From contig JADCRB010000073.1 of NCBI GenBank assembly GCA_021464245.1, forward strand, positions 1,482,486 to 1,546,485: a stretch of DNA of 64,000 nt, given 5' to 3'. Positions 12,254-24,635 of the stretch are shown piece by piece; the first letter of the stretch is position 1, and each line of letters starts with the position of its first letter. The stretch comes from Carallia brachiata (lineage: Eukaryota; Streptophyta; Magnoliopsida; Malpighiales; Rhizophoraceae). The notes beneath the pieces were generated by a model that did not search any database, had not been told where the DNA came from, and saw only the letters and a list, made by a program, of their open reading frames with translations. A program made the translations under genes and the position numbers.

Positions 12254-14439
12254 CACATGCCTCAATTTCTGCCAATACAACGCTGCCGTTTATGTAAGCC
12301 CCATAGGACACAGAGAAAAATGTGTCCAAGTTTTTTTTTTCAGCTGCCACGTTCTTTTCCATAAACAGAAACAGTTATCACTAAACATATAAGAATATTA
12401 TTTGTGCTTACTTCCACCATCATTATTATTTATTTGTACAATATTAATCAAAAAGTATTTTGTACAAAAATATATTCTACATAAAAAACACATAAAATCG
12501 AGACATAAAACAGTGTACAAAATCATTGTAACAAAAATTATTAAATTTGAATAAAAATATCAGTATAATAAAAATATCAATTTTATTATGTATACCTCTA
12601 TCACCGAATTGTAATTTAATTAGACACCATAATAACTGAGTAATAGTACATACTAATCAGTTATTAACCAAAATTAATTGTGAAAATTAGTAGTGAATAT
12701 TGTATCTACTAATCTCACTGGACCAGATCATATAACATTCTTGTGTTAAAAAAAATGTACTTCTTATTTATTCACTACAATTGATGTATTAGTTAATTTT
12801 TTTTAAGGCCAAAAAATGAGGTAAATTGAAAATTTTCGTGAATTGAAGAGTTACAGTGATTATTCACTATCAATAAAATATTCTGTATAAATTAATTTTA
12901 TTTCAGCCATTTGTACTATTCTACATATGGAAGTTGCATCCTAAAGACTTAACTTACCTTCGAAGCTTCAGTTGGAAGCTGCGGGAATGTAATAATTCAA
13001 TGACTTAATCCGGGGCTTTGAGCAGTGGAGGCTTCACGAATGCCTACGCTCTGCTCCGATTAAATGGTAAGAATAAAAGGTTCAAACATTGTATCTATTT
13101 TTTTTCCGAAAATTTTATGCAAATATCTGATGTATCTGTCAGCCTATTTACTTGCCTACTTAATCTACCTACCCTTGTCGCATCTCCACGAGCTGGCACG
13201 AATATTTAATGCAGTGAACGGTTCAGCATTAACCTGCCTCATTAACCCACTGATGCGCAATTACTGAAGGCGTACGACTCGGATTGCACAATCTCATGGA
13301 TGACTTCCCTTCACACATTCCACAATGAAATCGTCTGCATATCTTTGGCGTGGCCCAGTAATTATCCACGGATTTGAAGGTTGGCATAATATGATGCATT
13401 GTACTGACAGCGAAACTGTTAAGTGGATATCAGTTCAGATATAGAGCTAATTGTAATTAAGTTCTCTTTATTTACTGTAAATTAATTTATTTTTTCACAA
13501 TATTTAGAAAAAAAAATATTATTATTAAAAATATTAATGTTTTATTACGTATTAAAATTATACTTTGGGTTTTTCTTAAAAAAACATCAGTTTAGAAAAA
13601 TGATAAATTAGTTACACTGAAAATTTCTAAATCTTTTTCAAAATTTTCTTCAAATAATTCGAGCAAAAAATATTTTATGTGAAACAAATATCAAAAAATA
13701 AAAAAAAATTTAGTCTGTAAAATATTTTGATACAAACAAACACACCTTAAAATACGTAAAATTATGATCTGAATTTACTATAAAATTAACTTCAAATTTC
13801 CTGCACTTATTGATTTTTGGTCTTATCAATATTTACGCTCGTGATGTGAGTGTCTATTTATCTATATATATATATATCGGTTATATATAGTGGGATACAT
13901 CTAGTAGGACGGTAGTGGTCCATGCTAGTGTCAACCGAACATATTTAATATTATGTAATTGAATCAGGAGGGTCTTTAGAAAACGGGATTATTGATCGTA
14001 CACTTGTAACGAGACATGGTCATTTATAGTCTCCGTTATTGTATAAATTTTTCGTATACAATTTTACAAATTTTTATAACTTGAAAGTTAGTTCTAAATT
14101 TTCTATCCAACCTAATTGGTCCATCAGACAAAACGTGATAACTCTATTCGTACATGTCTTTTAACGGAGAAAATAGTATTTTAATGTAACGTACATACAT
14201 TATTTGTTTTCTTTTATTATAAAAAAACGGCTACTTACTTATTTCCTGTTTGATTGATTACTAGAATATATAATATGCATAAATTGTGAATTATAGATGT
14301 TTAATTTGTTTATTTGACTTTTTTTAATAATTTGACTTTGTTTCAATTTATTTATTAACATACTGTCAATATTACGTAAAAAAATCGACTGATTTGGTGC
14401 GAAATCAATAAAGTTATGACTTAAGACACGGACGAAGGG
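12254..14439. other. Intergenic, AT-rich
   Basis: No gene seen. 13640-13750 ends in GTAAAATATTTT followed by ACAAACAAACACACC, resembling one end of a common plant MITE, but the other end was not found. A TA run lies at 13862-13877. Confidence 0.5.
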
Positions 14440-14447
14440 GTTGGACA

Positions 14448-15091
14448 TATAGATGTCAAAACGGTCATCGGGTTGGGTTCGAATTGGGTCACTTCGGGTT
14501 CGGGTCACTTGGGGTCGGGTTACTTACGGGTCAAGTTATCTTCGGGTCATTTTGGGTTGGGTCGCTTCGGGTTCGGGTCGGTTTCGAGTCAACCCACGGG
14601 TTGGCCACGTCATAAAAAATGATGCCGTGACATTTTTTATTAAAAATTTTAAAAATTTAAAAATTTCAAAAATTTTACTAAAAATTCTTAAAAATCAAAG
14701 AAAATCATATGATTGACAAAAAATAATTGAAAATTTTTATTTTAAAATATTTTAAAAAATTAAAATAAAATTTAAAACTGTATAAAAAATCTTAAAATAT
14801 TCTAAAAAAATGTATAATTAAAATTTATATTGAAAATAGTATAATCTATACCTTTTAATAATATAAAATATGCTAAATTTTTTCATTTTATTTTTTTGTT
14901 TCCTTAAGAAAAAAAAGGTTTGGGTCAAACGGGTCGGGTTAGGGTTGGGTCGGGTTTGGACCCAAAGATTTTCGGGTCATTCGGGTTCGGGTCATTTCGG
15001 GTTAGGCCATCCTTCGGGTCGACTTCGGGTCGTATTTTTTCGGGCGAGTTCGGGTCAACCCGTCAGGTCGGGTCAGATTTTGACACCTCTA
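14448..15091. mobile_element. hAT-type MITE, 644 bp, with GGGTC-rich arms
   Basis: The element is bounded by a perfect 8-bp target duplication GTTGGACA (14440-14447 and 15092-15099). Terminal inverted repeats match 12 of 14: TATAGATGTCAAAA on the left and TAGAGGTGTCAAAA (complement) on the right. An 8-bp TSD is typical of the hAT superfamily. Both arms (about 14460-14605 and 14917-15080) are made of GGGTC/GGGTT-type motifs with G on the plus strand. The 300-bp core is very AT-rich. The long frames on the plus strand here are translations of the GGGTC repeats, not genes. Confidence 0.85.
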
Positions 15092-15103
15092 GTTGGACAC
15101 ATT

Positions 15104-15105
<2 letters not shown>

Positions 15106-15137
<32 letters not shown>
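15106..15137. repeat. (AT)n microsatellite
   Basis: About sixteen AT units immediately outside the right target duplication of the MITE at 14448-15091. Confidence 0.95.
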
Positions 15138-15143
<6 letters not shown>

Positions 15144-16855
15144 TGTACATATAATTTTTTTAACGGAATAAAGTTTAACTTTCTTTTTTCCTCTCATACA
15201 AATAAGATAAAAGAAAACTAACCCGTAGATCAAAGATTTCTTCCTCTTCTTTCTGATTTTAAATGTGGGTACTTTTTTGCTATTTTTTTGCGTACCAAAT
15301 CTTATTGTAGCCTTTTTTGTTAACTTTGGCGGGTGGCACGTCTAGCGATAAAATAAGTGGGGAACGGAGGGAGGAGGGAAATATTTTTGAAAACTTTAAT
15401 GACTTTTTTTGTATAAATATTTGAACGTGATCTCAAAGGATCGAACAGATCTTAATAGCATGTCCTAAATGAGTGTCCGAATTTATTAATTTAAAAAATT
15501 ATTAACATACACTGTTTGGCTGGACTGACACTTGTCTGAAGCATGTCGAACGTGACTATGTGACTAACACGTGTCCGTCATATCCTAATTTTTACGAGTA
15601 CACTGTCCATGCTAGTGAGTTGGAGACTATTATCACTCGAACGACAAATTATCTGATATCCAGATAATACATCATGACTCCAACGTGGCATTATACTACA
15701 ACTACAATTGAGCCCGCGCGATGCTATTATGTATAAGGTTGATAAATTAGGTAAATATTTATGTTGACCTCACTAATAAGAAAACACCAATTGTATCAAA
15801 CTATATAATATATATAATTAATCTAAAGTTGAAGTAAAATCACTAACCGATAAGATTTGTCATGTCAGGAACGTCGTGATGGTAACATATTGGTAATTAG
15901 GTAAAAAGTTGGAAGTTTTTACTTTATAAATACAAAACTTGAAAAGATTTTATGTACCAATGTGATCAGTTAAATTGGTTGAACCACCTTATCAATAGAC
16001 GTGCTCGAACCTGATGCAAGATGAATTAAAATAAAATGTTGCGTGTTTCTATTGCGAAAAACATCTCATTGACCAATACCAGTTATATAAATTTGAAAAT
16101 TTGTCAAATAACCATCCAAATTTGTTTTCAAATAATTAAATCTATATTTCGACTATGTTATGCACTACCAGCAACTTCAAACCATATTTCGACTATGTTA
16201 TTGTGTAATTATTTCTTTCAATTTAATTTATTCAATATGGAAGCGTTCCTTATAATCCAAATTATTTAGGTAAGAACATCAAAGAAAATGGGAGATTATT
16301 AGATGTAAATATTTTTGTTATGTAGTAATTATTGATACCATAATCATATACCATTTTGTCTACAAAATGCAATTTGTACTGGGTAATTACGTAACCGGAT
16401 TAAGTCAACAATGATGCGAAGATTTTAGACTAGATCATTCTTTTTATCCATTTTACTGGTTGTATATGGCAAAAACGAGTTCAGTCTTTCAAAATTATCA
16501 TTATTGAGGATGAAGAAACAAATTTGTCATTATTGTCATTCAAAATAAAAAAATAACACCAATTTTTGCATAAACATTTATAGTATCTATAGAGCAGTTT
16601 TTTAATGACTTAAGGGAAAATAACAATAATATTTCAATTTAATAGTTATAACTTGTTCACTTTTGTTATTAGCATATACACGGCCATAGTTATTAACAAG
16701 TCACGGCAATATTTTATTTACTTAACATGCGATAGGTTTATTGTATTTACTTATTACATGTATCCCTCCAATAAATGCACAAATCTGCAACTTATCAACC
16801 GATCGCATTGCTTACACTGATGCATCCATTCATCCGTAAACCCTTGAATTAGAAG

Positions 16856-16993
16856 CTATGAAGCACGGACACGGATACGGTACTACGGACATTGTACAAC
16901 ATGGATACAGCGACACGTCTCTGCCTTGTGTCTGCGTATCCAACGTGTTTCATGCACAATACGTTTATTTATTGAAGTGTCCGTGCTTCATAG
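16856..16993. mobile_element. Short MITE, 138 bp, perfect 17-bp TIRs
   Basis: Left end CTATGAAGCACGGACAC (16856-16872) is repeated as a perfect inverted copy at 16977-16993. Flanks ATTAGAAG and ATTGAAAG match in 6 of 8 positions, consistent with an old 8-bp hAT-type target duplication. The interior contains further imperfect inverted symmetry (ACACGGATACG against CGTATCC), so a transcript would fold. Confidence 0.8.
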
Positions 16994-17127
16994 ATTGAAA
17001 GTCATCGTATAGAAGCAACGGCTATGGCACATTTTTTTGTTCGGACATGGAACCTTTTGCATCACAATAAATCAAGAATAAGGCAATAACTTCTTTTAAA
17101 AAAAAAAACAATGAAATAACTTGCTAA

Positions 17128-17169
17128 ATTGTCATAAATGTAGTGCATTAAATGCACAATTATGACAAT
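17128..17169. repeat. Imperfect inverted repeat
   Basis: Arms ATTGTCATAA and TTATGACAAT enclose a second pairing of GTGCATT with AATGCAC. Small hairpin of unknown role, about 165 bp upstream of the TATA box at 17334. Confidence 0.6.
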
Positions 17170-17333
17170 CATTGTTATATCGAATTGCTGGATTTTCCTC
17201 CAAATGATACGGCTATAGGATCAAGTAGGCATCCATAGTGAAGCATTGAACAATCATTTTGTACAACAAAGACTGCTTTATTCCCTACTCAATTAGCTTC
17301 AGTTAGGTGGCTACTCACAGTATGTAGGAGGGC

Positions 17334-17340
17334 TATAAAT
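17334..17340 (+). promoter_or_regulatory. TATA box of the 17435 gene
   Basis: TATAAAT within GGGCTATAAATG, 95 nt upstream of the ATG at 17435. Good match to a plant core promoter. Confidence 0.55.
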
Positions 17341-17434
17341 GTGCAACCGCCATCCCTCCGTTTGAATACCATCTAAGCCTTGTCCTCTGTAATTGTATAC
17401 TGGTGCACCCAGCTGACACTTTGCTTACCTTCTG

Positions 17435-18051
17435 ATGCCGGCAATGTCCAATTCTGGTGAAGATTCAAACGAAGGTATATTCCCCTGTAATTAAATTTTA
17501 TTCACATGTTCAATTTTCATTTATAAATGAAGCGTCGGTGCAATGGGTGGACCATATTTACTCCAACTTTAGTAATCACTAATTAATGCTTCCTAGCAGC
17601 GGATGCATGGATTGCTCCAGATCCCAGTGAGAAGCACAATCCAGGTCCTGTTGTTGACGAAGCCCTCCATCGTGCCACCATGGAGCAGCTACTGGGGTTG
17701 GAGACAGAAGTTCGTCATGTTGTACAAGGCATGCGCATGGAGTTTGGGAGCTACTGGGTTAGACGTTTTCTATTGAGGAGGAGTATCAGGATGTCACGAT
17801 TCCGTGCAGTCCTCATGGACTGTATTCTTGATCGCAGGGTTGCCGGCCACCGAATGTTTGAGGAGGTAGTTAATGGTGTTCAAGCACCTGGCCAGTGCAA
17901 CCATGTTGAAGCTGGTAGCCAATCGCAGTTGGATGAAGGAGCTGACACGCCAAGTGAGGGCAACCACAACCATGCTGACTCGCCAGACAATCCGTGGGGT
18001 ATTGACAATGGGGAGATTATAAACATCTCCTCCGAATCTGAGGAATTTTAA
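17435..18051 (+). CDS. Small two-exon gene of unknown function
   Basis: Not recognised. Exon 1 is 17435-17474 (ATG, 13 codons plus one base, donor GTATAT). Exon 2 is 17600-18051 (acceptor TAGCAG), giving 163 residues with frame kept. Residues about 15-90 are rich in Met, Leu and Arg (LLGLETEVRHVVQGMRMEFG, YWVRRFLLRRSIRMSRFR) and probably helical and basic. The rest is polar and acidic with many Asn, His and Asp (EGNHNHADSPDNPWG) and ends in a Ser/Glu tail (NISSESEEF). It may be a small nuclear or transposon-derived protein; no domain supports a function. A TATA box lies 95 nt upstream and the short 5' exon matches the organisation of the gene at 11564-12153. No promoter-proximal gene competes for this start. 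Confidence 0.5.
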
Positions 18052-19758
18052 TCTGCAATGATTCCTACCCCCAACATGACTAAATATATCAACTACAATA
18101 AAAATCAGCATCTCGACTGCTCATTGGTCTATGACCACAGCAATATGCAATGTACAAATGAACCCACCATTTATCCCTCTGTTTATACCTGGTGGACGAT
18201 CATCAGTACTGTTACTAAGCGTATGGTAATGTTGGGCTTGTCTAAAATGTGCTAGCTCATGTTGTGGGCGTGGGGGGATATTCGAACTTGTTGTCAGAAG
18301 CCATAGGGCCGATGCTAATATATATTTGTATAATATAATGGATCTTTGCTTAGCTATCACAAACACTCATGAGTCTAGATCTCTGTTGAAATTTGATTAA
18401 TCGAAATAGTCACTAGTATTGCCCAATAATTGTGAATCGGGTATATGACATTGATGGTTATTGAGGATAAAGTTTGGGGTCCATACTATGGTTGGGAAGT
18501 GACACAATTTCATAAACTGACGTTGGTATAAAGATGATCTATTGGGGTCTCCCAACAAGCTTTCCATGCAATTGATATTTCTGCTGAAGTTGAATTATTA
18601 CCCCTAGCAGTTAGAGCGGGCATTTGATTTGAATAATAGTTAATGTTAAGGGAGTTTCTATGATGACTTTTCTTTTAGGAGAGTAAAATTCAGAAACTTT
18701 AATGGGATACCTAGTCACCATATTTTGCTTTAAAACAAAAATATCAATCAGTGAAGGGTGGGAAGGGAACCGGTGGCTTCTGAAGCAGCCGATTCCCACT
18801 TTCTGTAATTATTACTTTTTTCCTTATTTTGTTTTACATATTAGGAATCCCCAGTTTTCACTTTGAAGTTAAAACTATTAATTTAGTAAACTGCCCTCGT
18901 CACAAACGCCTCGAAAGTAATAAATTTCGTTCTAATTTTACCATTAAGTTCACGTACAATAGTTTTTTTTGTAGAAAAGATATAATTTATTAAAGACGTA
19001 ATTTGAGCAGATCCTAAAATAAGAAGTTCACTATATCAAAAGAAGAATATGTTATCAACAATGATAACGCATGAAGACATTGTCATATTTTGCCTTATTA
19101 ATTTTGAATTCCTTTGTAAAACGTTAACAATATTGATACAGTGAGCGTTATTAATAAATAATTATTCATTCAGTTAATTTTAGGTGGTCGCCTCAATTAT
19201 ATGCTGATAAATGGTCTTTGTGTAAAATAATACATGTTTGGAGGTTCCCACTAGACTAATAAAAATCTGAGAAATGTATACAATGAGGATATGTGCGATG
19301 TACGCAACTAAAATAATTCGGGTACGTGAAAAGGACATTATCTACAAATGTTGTCAGAAAGCTTGCTTAAATTCCGGGGAATCTATGGTTCTTGACGATA
19401 ATAATAATGACACTAGTATGTCCATAATATGACAATTAATGAGTAAAAGTTTATTCATTAATAACATTATTACAGGAAGAATTTCCTGTTACACTTTTTT
19501 TTCGTTTATATTTTTTGGTTTGTTCAAAAGTTGAAGGGAAAAGTTGCAATAAAAGATTGATCAGATATAGTGAAACGTAACAGCATGAAATAATGAGAAA
19601 TTTAAAATGTTGGTACGTAAATTAACGTTAACATATTTGCCATAATAAGGACACAAAATGTTTAATATTAAGAAATGAGAAGGTAAAATAAGATAATTAT
19701 AAGAATATCAATTCATCTCCTTCCAACATGAGACAATGGCCCAAAATTAAAAGTATAA
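18052..19758. other. Intergenic, AT-rich
   Basis: No gene seen. Frames at 18058-18366 and 18611-18799 are short and featureless; the first part is probably the 3' UTR of the preceding gene. Confidence 0.5.
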
Positions 19759-20699
19759 GGGGCCGTTTGGTTTACGAGCTGGAATCAAAATCAGAATTGG
19801 AATCGGAATCAAGTGGAATCGGAAACGGAATGATTTTTTATATTAAATGTTTGGTTTATTCAGGAATCGGACTCAAAAACCTTTTGTAGTCGTTTGTTTT
19901 AGTTTGGAATCGGAACCATTAGCAAATATATGATAATATTAATTTCACGTACAAATAAATAACCAATAAATACAAAAAATAAACAATTATGAATATCAAA
20001 ATAACAATTAAAAATACAAAAATATTGTAACATAATTTCAAATTAAAAATATTAAATAACGATAATAATAATAATAAATTTATTATTATTATTATTATTA
20101 TTATTTCAAAAGTTCAATCATAAATATAAAATTCAAAATTAAAAAATAACATAAATTTTTATTAATAATGATAACAAAAAAGAAGTATGAATAATATTGT
20201 TATAACCAAAATGATATTGTAGATATTATAAAATAAGTCATTATGAATAAATAAATTATTATTAAAAGTATGAAATTTTTATGCAAATAATTTTATTATG
20301 TATGGTTATTATTAATGTTATGAAAATATAGATAATATTATTATCATTTATAATGTAATTTATTATCCTAATTTTTGAAATATTTATATTTTATTATAAT
20401 ATACAAATATTTATTATCATTATCATTATCATTAATTATTATTATTATTATTATTATTTATGAGATTTATTTTAATATTTCATTATAAAATAATTTACAA
20501 ATCGAGAGAGAAGAAGAGAGAATAAGAATGATTACCTACCTAAAGGTGGGATTGGTGATTACTATAGATGGGGGAATGTGATTCCCAACAATAAGGGAAT
20601 GGAAATGCGATTTTTCCATACCAAACATAAAAAATGAGAATCACTCATTCCCATTCCCATTCTCATTCCCAAACAAAAAAAAGCCAGCCAAACGCCTCA
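19759..20699. mobile_element. Non-autonomous DNA transposon, Harbinger/Tourist-like, 941 bp
   Basis: Starts GGGGCCGTTTGG and ends in the imperfect inverse (complement TGAGGCGTTTGG), 9 of 12 matching. It is flanked by TAA on both sides (19756-19758 and 20700-20702), as for PIF/Harbinger. An alternative reading as hAT uses flanks AAGTATAA/AAGTATTT and is weaker. Subterminal arms consist of GGAATC/GGAATG repeats on the left and ATTCCC repeats on the right. The core is ATT/TAA low complexity (20060-20106, 20430-20460). No transposase. Confidence 0.65.
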
Positions 20700-20730
20700 T
20701 AAGTATTTACTCAAATGTTATAAGAAAAAA

Positions 20731-20848
20731 GCTAAGGACACCTAATTTTGGGCAGTCATGTTTATGCGCTATGAGAGAAATGCTAAGGACACCTAATTTT
20801 GTGCAGTCCTGTTTATGCGCTATGAGAGAAATGCTAAGGACACCGAGT
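20731..20848. repeat. Tandem repeat, 51-bp period, about 2.3 copies
   Basis: Units starting GCTAAGGACACC at 20731, 20782 and 20833. The first two copies are nearly identical over 51 bp (GCAGTC, TTTATGCGCTATGAGAGAAAT). The array begins about 30 bp beyond the end of the transposon at 20699. Confidence 0.9.
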
Positions 20849-21698
20849 GATCTTGTTGCCGTTTGGTCTCCTCACCAGTTGGACACCTGTCCACTTATTT
20901 CAACGGCCAACTTGTTTTAGCCTGCTTCTTGTTTTTAATTTTACATTGAAATGTAGAGTAAAAATATTTCATACAAAAAACATAAATTGAACTGAAAGTA
21001 AAAGTCTCTCTCTCTCTCCTCCATCCATGGCTTAGGTGCTGGGAAAAATTTATTAGTTGATCTAAGCCAAAATCATCGCCTCCATAACAAATCGCCGGTT
21101 AGCGTTCAACAGGCAGACAACGACAAACAAGAAGATGGACAACCCAGAACAAAATCATCCTGTGGGCCTTCATCGTGGTCCCCCCATCTCCACATTGAGA
21201 TTTCGAGCGTAATATGCCACACTACCGTCCAGATTGTCACTTTTTTGTCACTTCCGGTAATTGTTTATACTATATTTTTTGTTTTTGGCATTGGATTTGG
21301 CTTTGAACTCGAAAGTGTGATTTGGATGAGGTTTGATGTGGTGGAGAATGTTGGGTTCGGGGAGAATACAAAACATCTGGAGAGAGAGTAAATTTGAGTA
21401 GTTTTTAAAATATATATTTTTTAATAATTTAAGTTAGTCTAACGGGCTAAAACAAGTTGCCGGTTTCAATAACCGAAGGCGTGGACGGGTGTCAAAATAG
21501 TGGAGGGAAGGTAAAAGGCCCATGGAAAATTCCATGGCGCTTAGCATTCCACTTATTCACATTATCCTGACGGCTATAACAAAACCCTAGGGGGAGTCTA
21601 TCCTTTAAATAACAAAGAGACAAGCAGTACTTTCGGAGGAAAAATACAAATAACCGAACAGCACAGAAGTTAGAAGATCAAAGTGGGCACTACAATCA
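20849..21698. other. Upstream region of the B3 gene
   Basis: No coding region seen. It contains a CT run near 21004-21018. The last 100-150 bp before 21699 are probably promoter and 5' UTR of the B3 gene. Confidence 0.45.
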
Positions 21699-23807
21699 AT
21701 GGCTGGAGGGAGGAGAAGAAGTTTTGGCAAAGGGAGCAGTAATTGTGGCACCAAAAGATTCTTCAAGATAATACTTCCGAGAACCATTGAAGACAAGAAA
21801 CTGGTAATTGAACAATCTCAGTTTACCATATTTGGCTCACTATCTCTTGTAGAGATAAGTAGGCTATGTGTTTTTAGGAGTTCAGTGTAGCTACCTGTCA
21901 TGCTATCATCATTACAGTACTTTGTTAGATACATAGATACGTATTACATCCTGGGGCCTGTCTGATGTGGAAATTGTTCAAACAAAAACACGCAACAACA
22001 AATGGTTGCGCTAAATTAGGTTTTCCTTTTCCGGTATCATGGTTGTTCAATCTACATATGATTTTGGTATTAATGCTATCACAGTGTTTCGTAATATCCT
22101 TCGACCAATCACTTGATGGCAAATAGGCTGCTGCATGTCAATCTCTATGAAATGCATAGTAAAGTGCAATGCTTTTGCATGTCGTCAGGGAATTCCAGTA
22201 AAGTTTGTAAGGGAATTTGGGCCTACCCTGAATTCCGTAGCAGTGCTGAGTTTCCCTGATGGTCGCATATGGCGCCTGGGTTTAACCAAAGCGGATGGAA
22301 ACATCTGGCTTGAAAATGGCTGGCATGACCTTGTAGAACATTATTCCATTGTTGTTGGACATTTCCTTCTTTTCAAATTCAAAGGAGAAAACAATTTCAA
22401 GGTGCGCATATTTGACATGACTGCCTGCGAAATACAATACCCAAGGAATGAGGCAAACATAGGTGAACAACCCAGCAACCATGGACAATGCAATGGCAAG
22501 ATGGTAATAGAAGAGGCTGACATTATTGAGGTTGATGAGTGCAACAATCACAAAGGGAACGGACATTCAACTGAAGAGAATGCGACGGTCCCAATAGGTT
22601 AACATATTACATGCAGTAATGATGTTGCCCTTTTTTTTTTCTCCGTTAGGACCGTGCATAGGAAATCTTTTTAAATAGTGTATACATGGTTATAAGGTGA
22701 AAGTTTGCAGGTGAAGGTTTGATGCAAAATCTTCCAGCCGAAGAGTTTAATATCATTACTGGCAGAAGGTTTTATCAGACCTATTCTGCAGCATCGGAGT
22801 CAAGCAAGAGGGCAATCGATTTAGCGAAAAGGTTGAAGCCCATAAATCCTTCATTTATGGTTGTCATCAGATCATACAACATACATAAGGCTTTGTTGGT
22901 GAGCTCCCTTCCCAATGTGCACATTTAATAAACTTTGATTAGTTTTGTCATAGGACCATATAACAATGCTATGATTTGGTGCAATTGTGCAGTATGTCCC
23001 ACTGGAATTTGCTGAGAATTATCTGGGCGAATGTTATGGTAGTGTGACGCTCTTGTCCGCTGATGGAAAACAATGGCCTGCCCGGATGATTTTTTCAAAG
23101 AATACAACCCCACTTCTAAGTAGTGGATGGGGTGAATTTGCAAGAGAATATCTGGAAGAAGGAGATGCCTGCATTTTTGAGCTTCTCAGTCCACATACCG
23201 GCACAATGAATGGAAGCAATGCAAGCGTGGGTCCTTGTCGATCTAAAATTCACCACAAGCAGCCGGCATGTGTTGGTACTTCAAAAGTAAAGAGTATCAA
23301 TGACAGCAGCAGTATGAAGTGCAAAACAGTAGCGCGGGTGCCATGTACACATGATGCACAAGAATCATTTGGAGGAAAACCAATCAACACAGTGAGGTCC
23401 ATGAACATAAATGCTGGTAAAAATTGTGTGCCATTATGATTCCTTGAAAACGATCCTCCAAAACTGTGTGTTTGACATTGATTCAATTGTGTCACATTAT
23501 GACTGTTAATTTCTTGGTACGCCTGCATGAACGATGATTGTGATGAGCAACCACTGTATTTGATTACCTATCTAAGTAACTATTACAAGTAATTTATACA
23601 TAATGAATGAGATTGATCAAAGTCTCGGAAGTTCATAGTGCTGATGGCTACAATTGGTGCTGTTTGGAATTAGGTGGAATGGAGATGGGGAGCCACGAGT
23701 TATGTGATTCGAATGCAGGAGACACGAGAGGCACTGGGGAATTTGTCTTGAAGGTGTCAATTTTTCGGCCATCCTCGGTTGAAAAGCAAACCGCTGGTGG
23801 AAATTGA
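21699..23807 (+). CDS. B3-domain transcription factor with two B3 domains (REM type)
   Basis: Five exons, 21699-21803, 22189-22597, 22711-22898, 22993-23416 and 23674-23807, join in frame to 419 residues with GT-AG introns throughout. B3 domain 1 covers about residues 18-115: KRFFKIILP, then IPVKFVREFG, FPDGRIWRLGL, ENGWHDLVEHYSI and GHFLLFKFKG. B3 domain 2 covers about 217-301: NPSFMVVIRSY, YVPLEFAENYL, ADGKQWPARM, SSGWGEFAREYLEEGD and CIFELL. An intron interrupts each domain near the start of its second strand (after KKL and after KALL), as is usual in REM genes. B3 domains bind DNA in the major groove; REM proteins act in the nucleus, often in flowers and meristems, but the target here is unknown. 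The linker (about 116-216) is acidic then basic. The start is the ATG of MAGGRRRSFGKG, a basic leader common in the family. No defects seen. Confidence 0.88.
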
Positions 23808-24635
23808 TGCTGCGAGAGCTTAATTAGCGCGGCATCATTGTTCCCGCAAGTGGCATGGGTGCGAACATACGGTGCTTTTGTTCATCCATGGGCGAAAGTG
23901 CTTGTTGAAGTTATGTATATTGCATCTAGGCAGCTAAGTTTGCGTATTTGGTAATAACTTTTGCAATCTTTATTGTGGGAAACTTCAGTAGCAGCATAGG
24001 TACTTTGAATTTCCATGCACTTTCGATTTGGGCATTTCGTACATGACATTAGGGCACTATTGATGGCTTCCACAAGCCAGGCAGTTGGCCGACAAATATA
24101 TCAACGGGTTGTCTTCAATTATGAAGAAGTCTGCCTTACCGACATAAGCTATATACATGCAGTGTCAATCATCTATGCCTAGGAATTAGATGCTTATTTC
24201 GCTCATAGATCCACTTTCTGAAAAACAGTGGCAAATATATGGATTTCGTCCACAATCTTTAGCGATAATTGAGAAATACGCACGCAACGTTATAATATTT
24301 GTAAATTTTACAAAAAACGTTTTTATAGTCAATCATATTCACAATCTATTCGTAGTTGGCCATTAAATGTAATATTTATCAGTGCAAAAATCGTCTCGTC
24401 ATCTAAAGTAAGTGAAATATTAGCTTAAACTGATAACCTGATATTTAATACTTTATCTAAGTTAAGAATTTTTTTTGACTTTTGAAAAAATCAAAAGAAA
24501 ATCCTTATTTATGAGTTTATAAAATTTAAAGTGTAAAAAAAAAATAAAGAGTCCGTTATCTATATAAACAAGAATAAGCGAATACCTTACTAAAACCAAA
24601 CAGAAAAGAATGAGGTATGACAGGTTATCACTTTA

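Larger units (their letters stand above)
15100..17333. other. Intergenic with (AT)n tract and a small MITE
   Basis: An (AT)n tract begins right after the MITE TSD (15106-15137). No gene is recognised; the frame at 16036-16269 is AT-rich and featureless. A 138-bp MITE lies at 16856-16993 and an imperfect hairpin at 17128-17169. Confidence 0.55.

Noticed and set aside
12060..12362. 100-codon minus-strand frame
   Set aside because: It runs through the TATA box and leader of the two-exon gene and in another frame over its first exon; no domain.
14453..15142. Plus-strand frames rich in Gly, Arg, Val and Ser
   Set aside because: They are translations of GGGTC/GGGTT repeats inside a MITE with defined ends.
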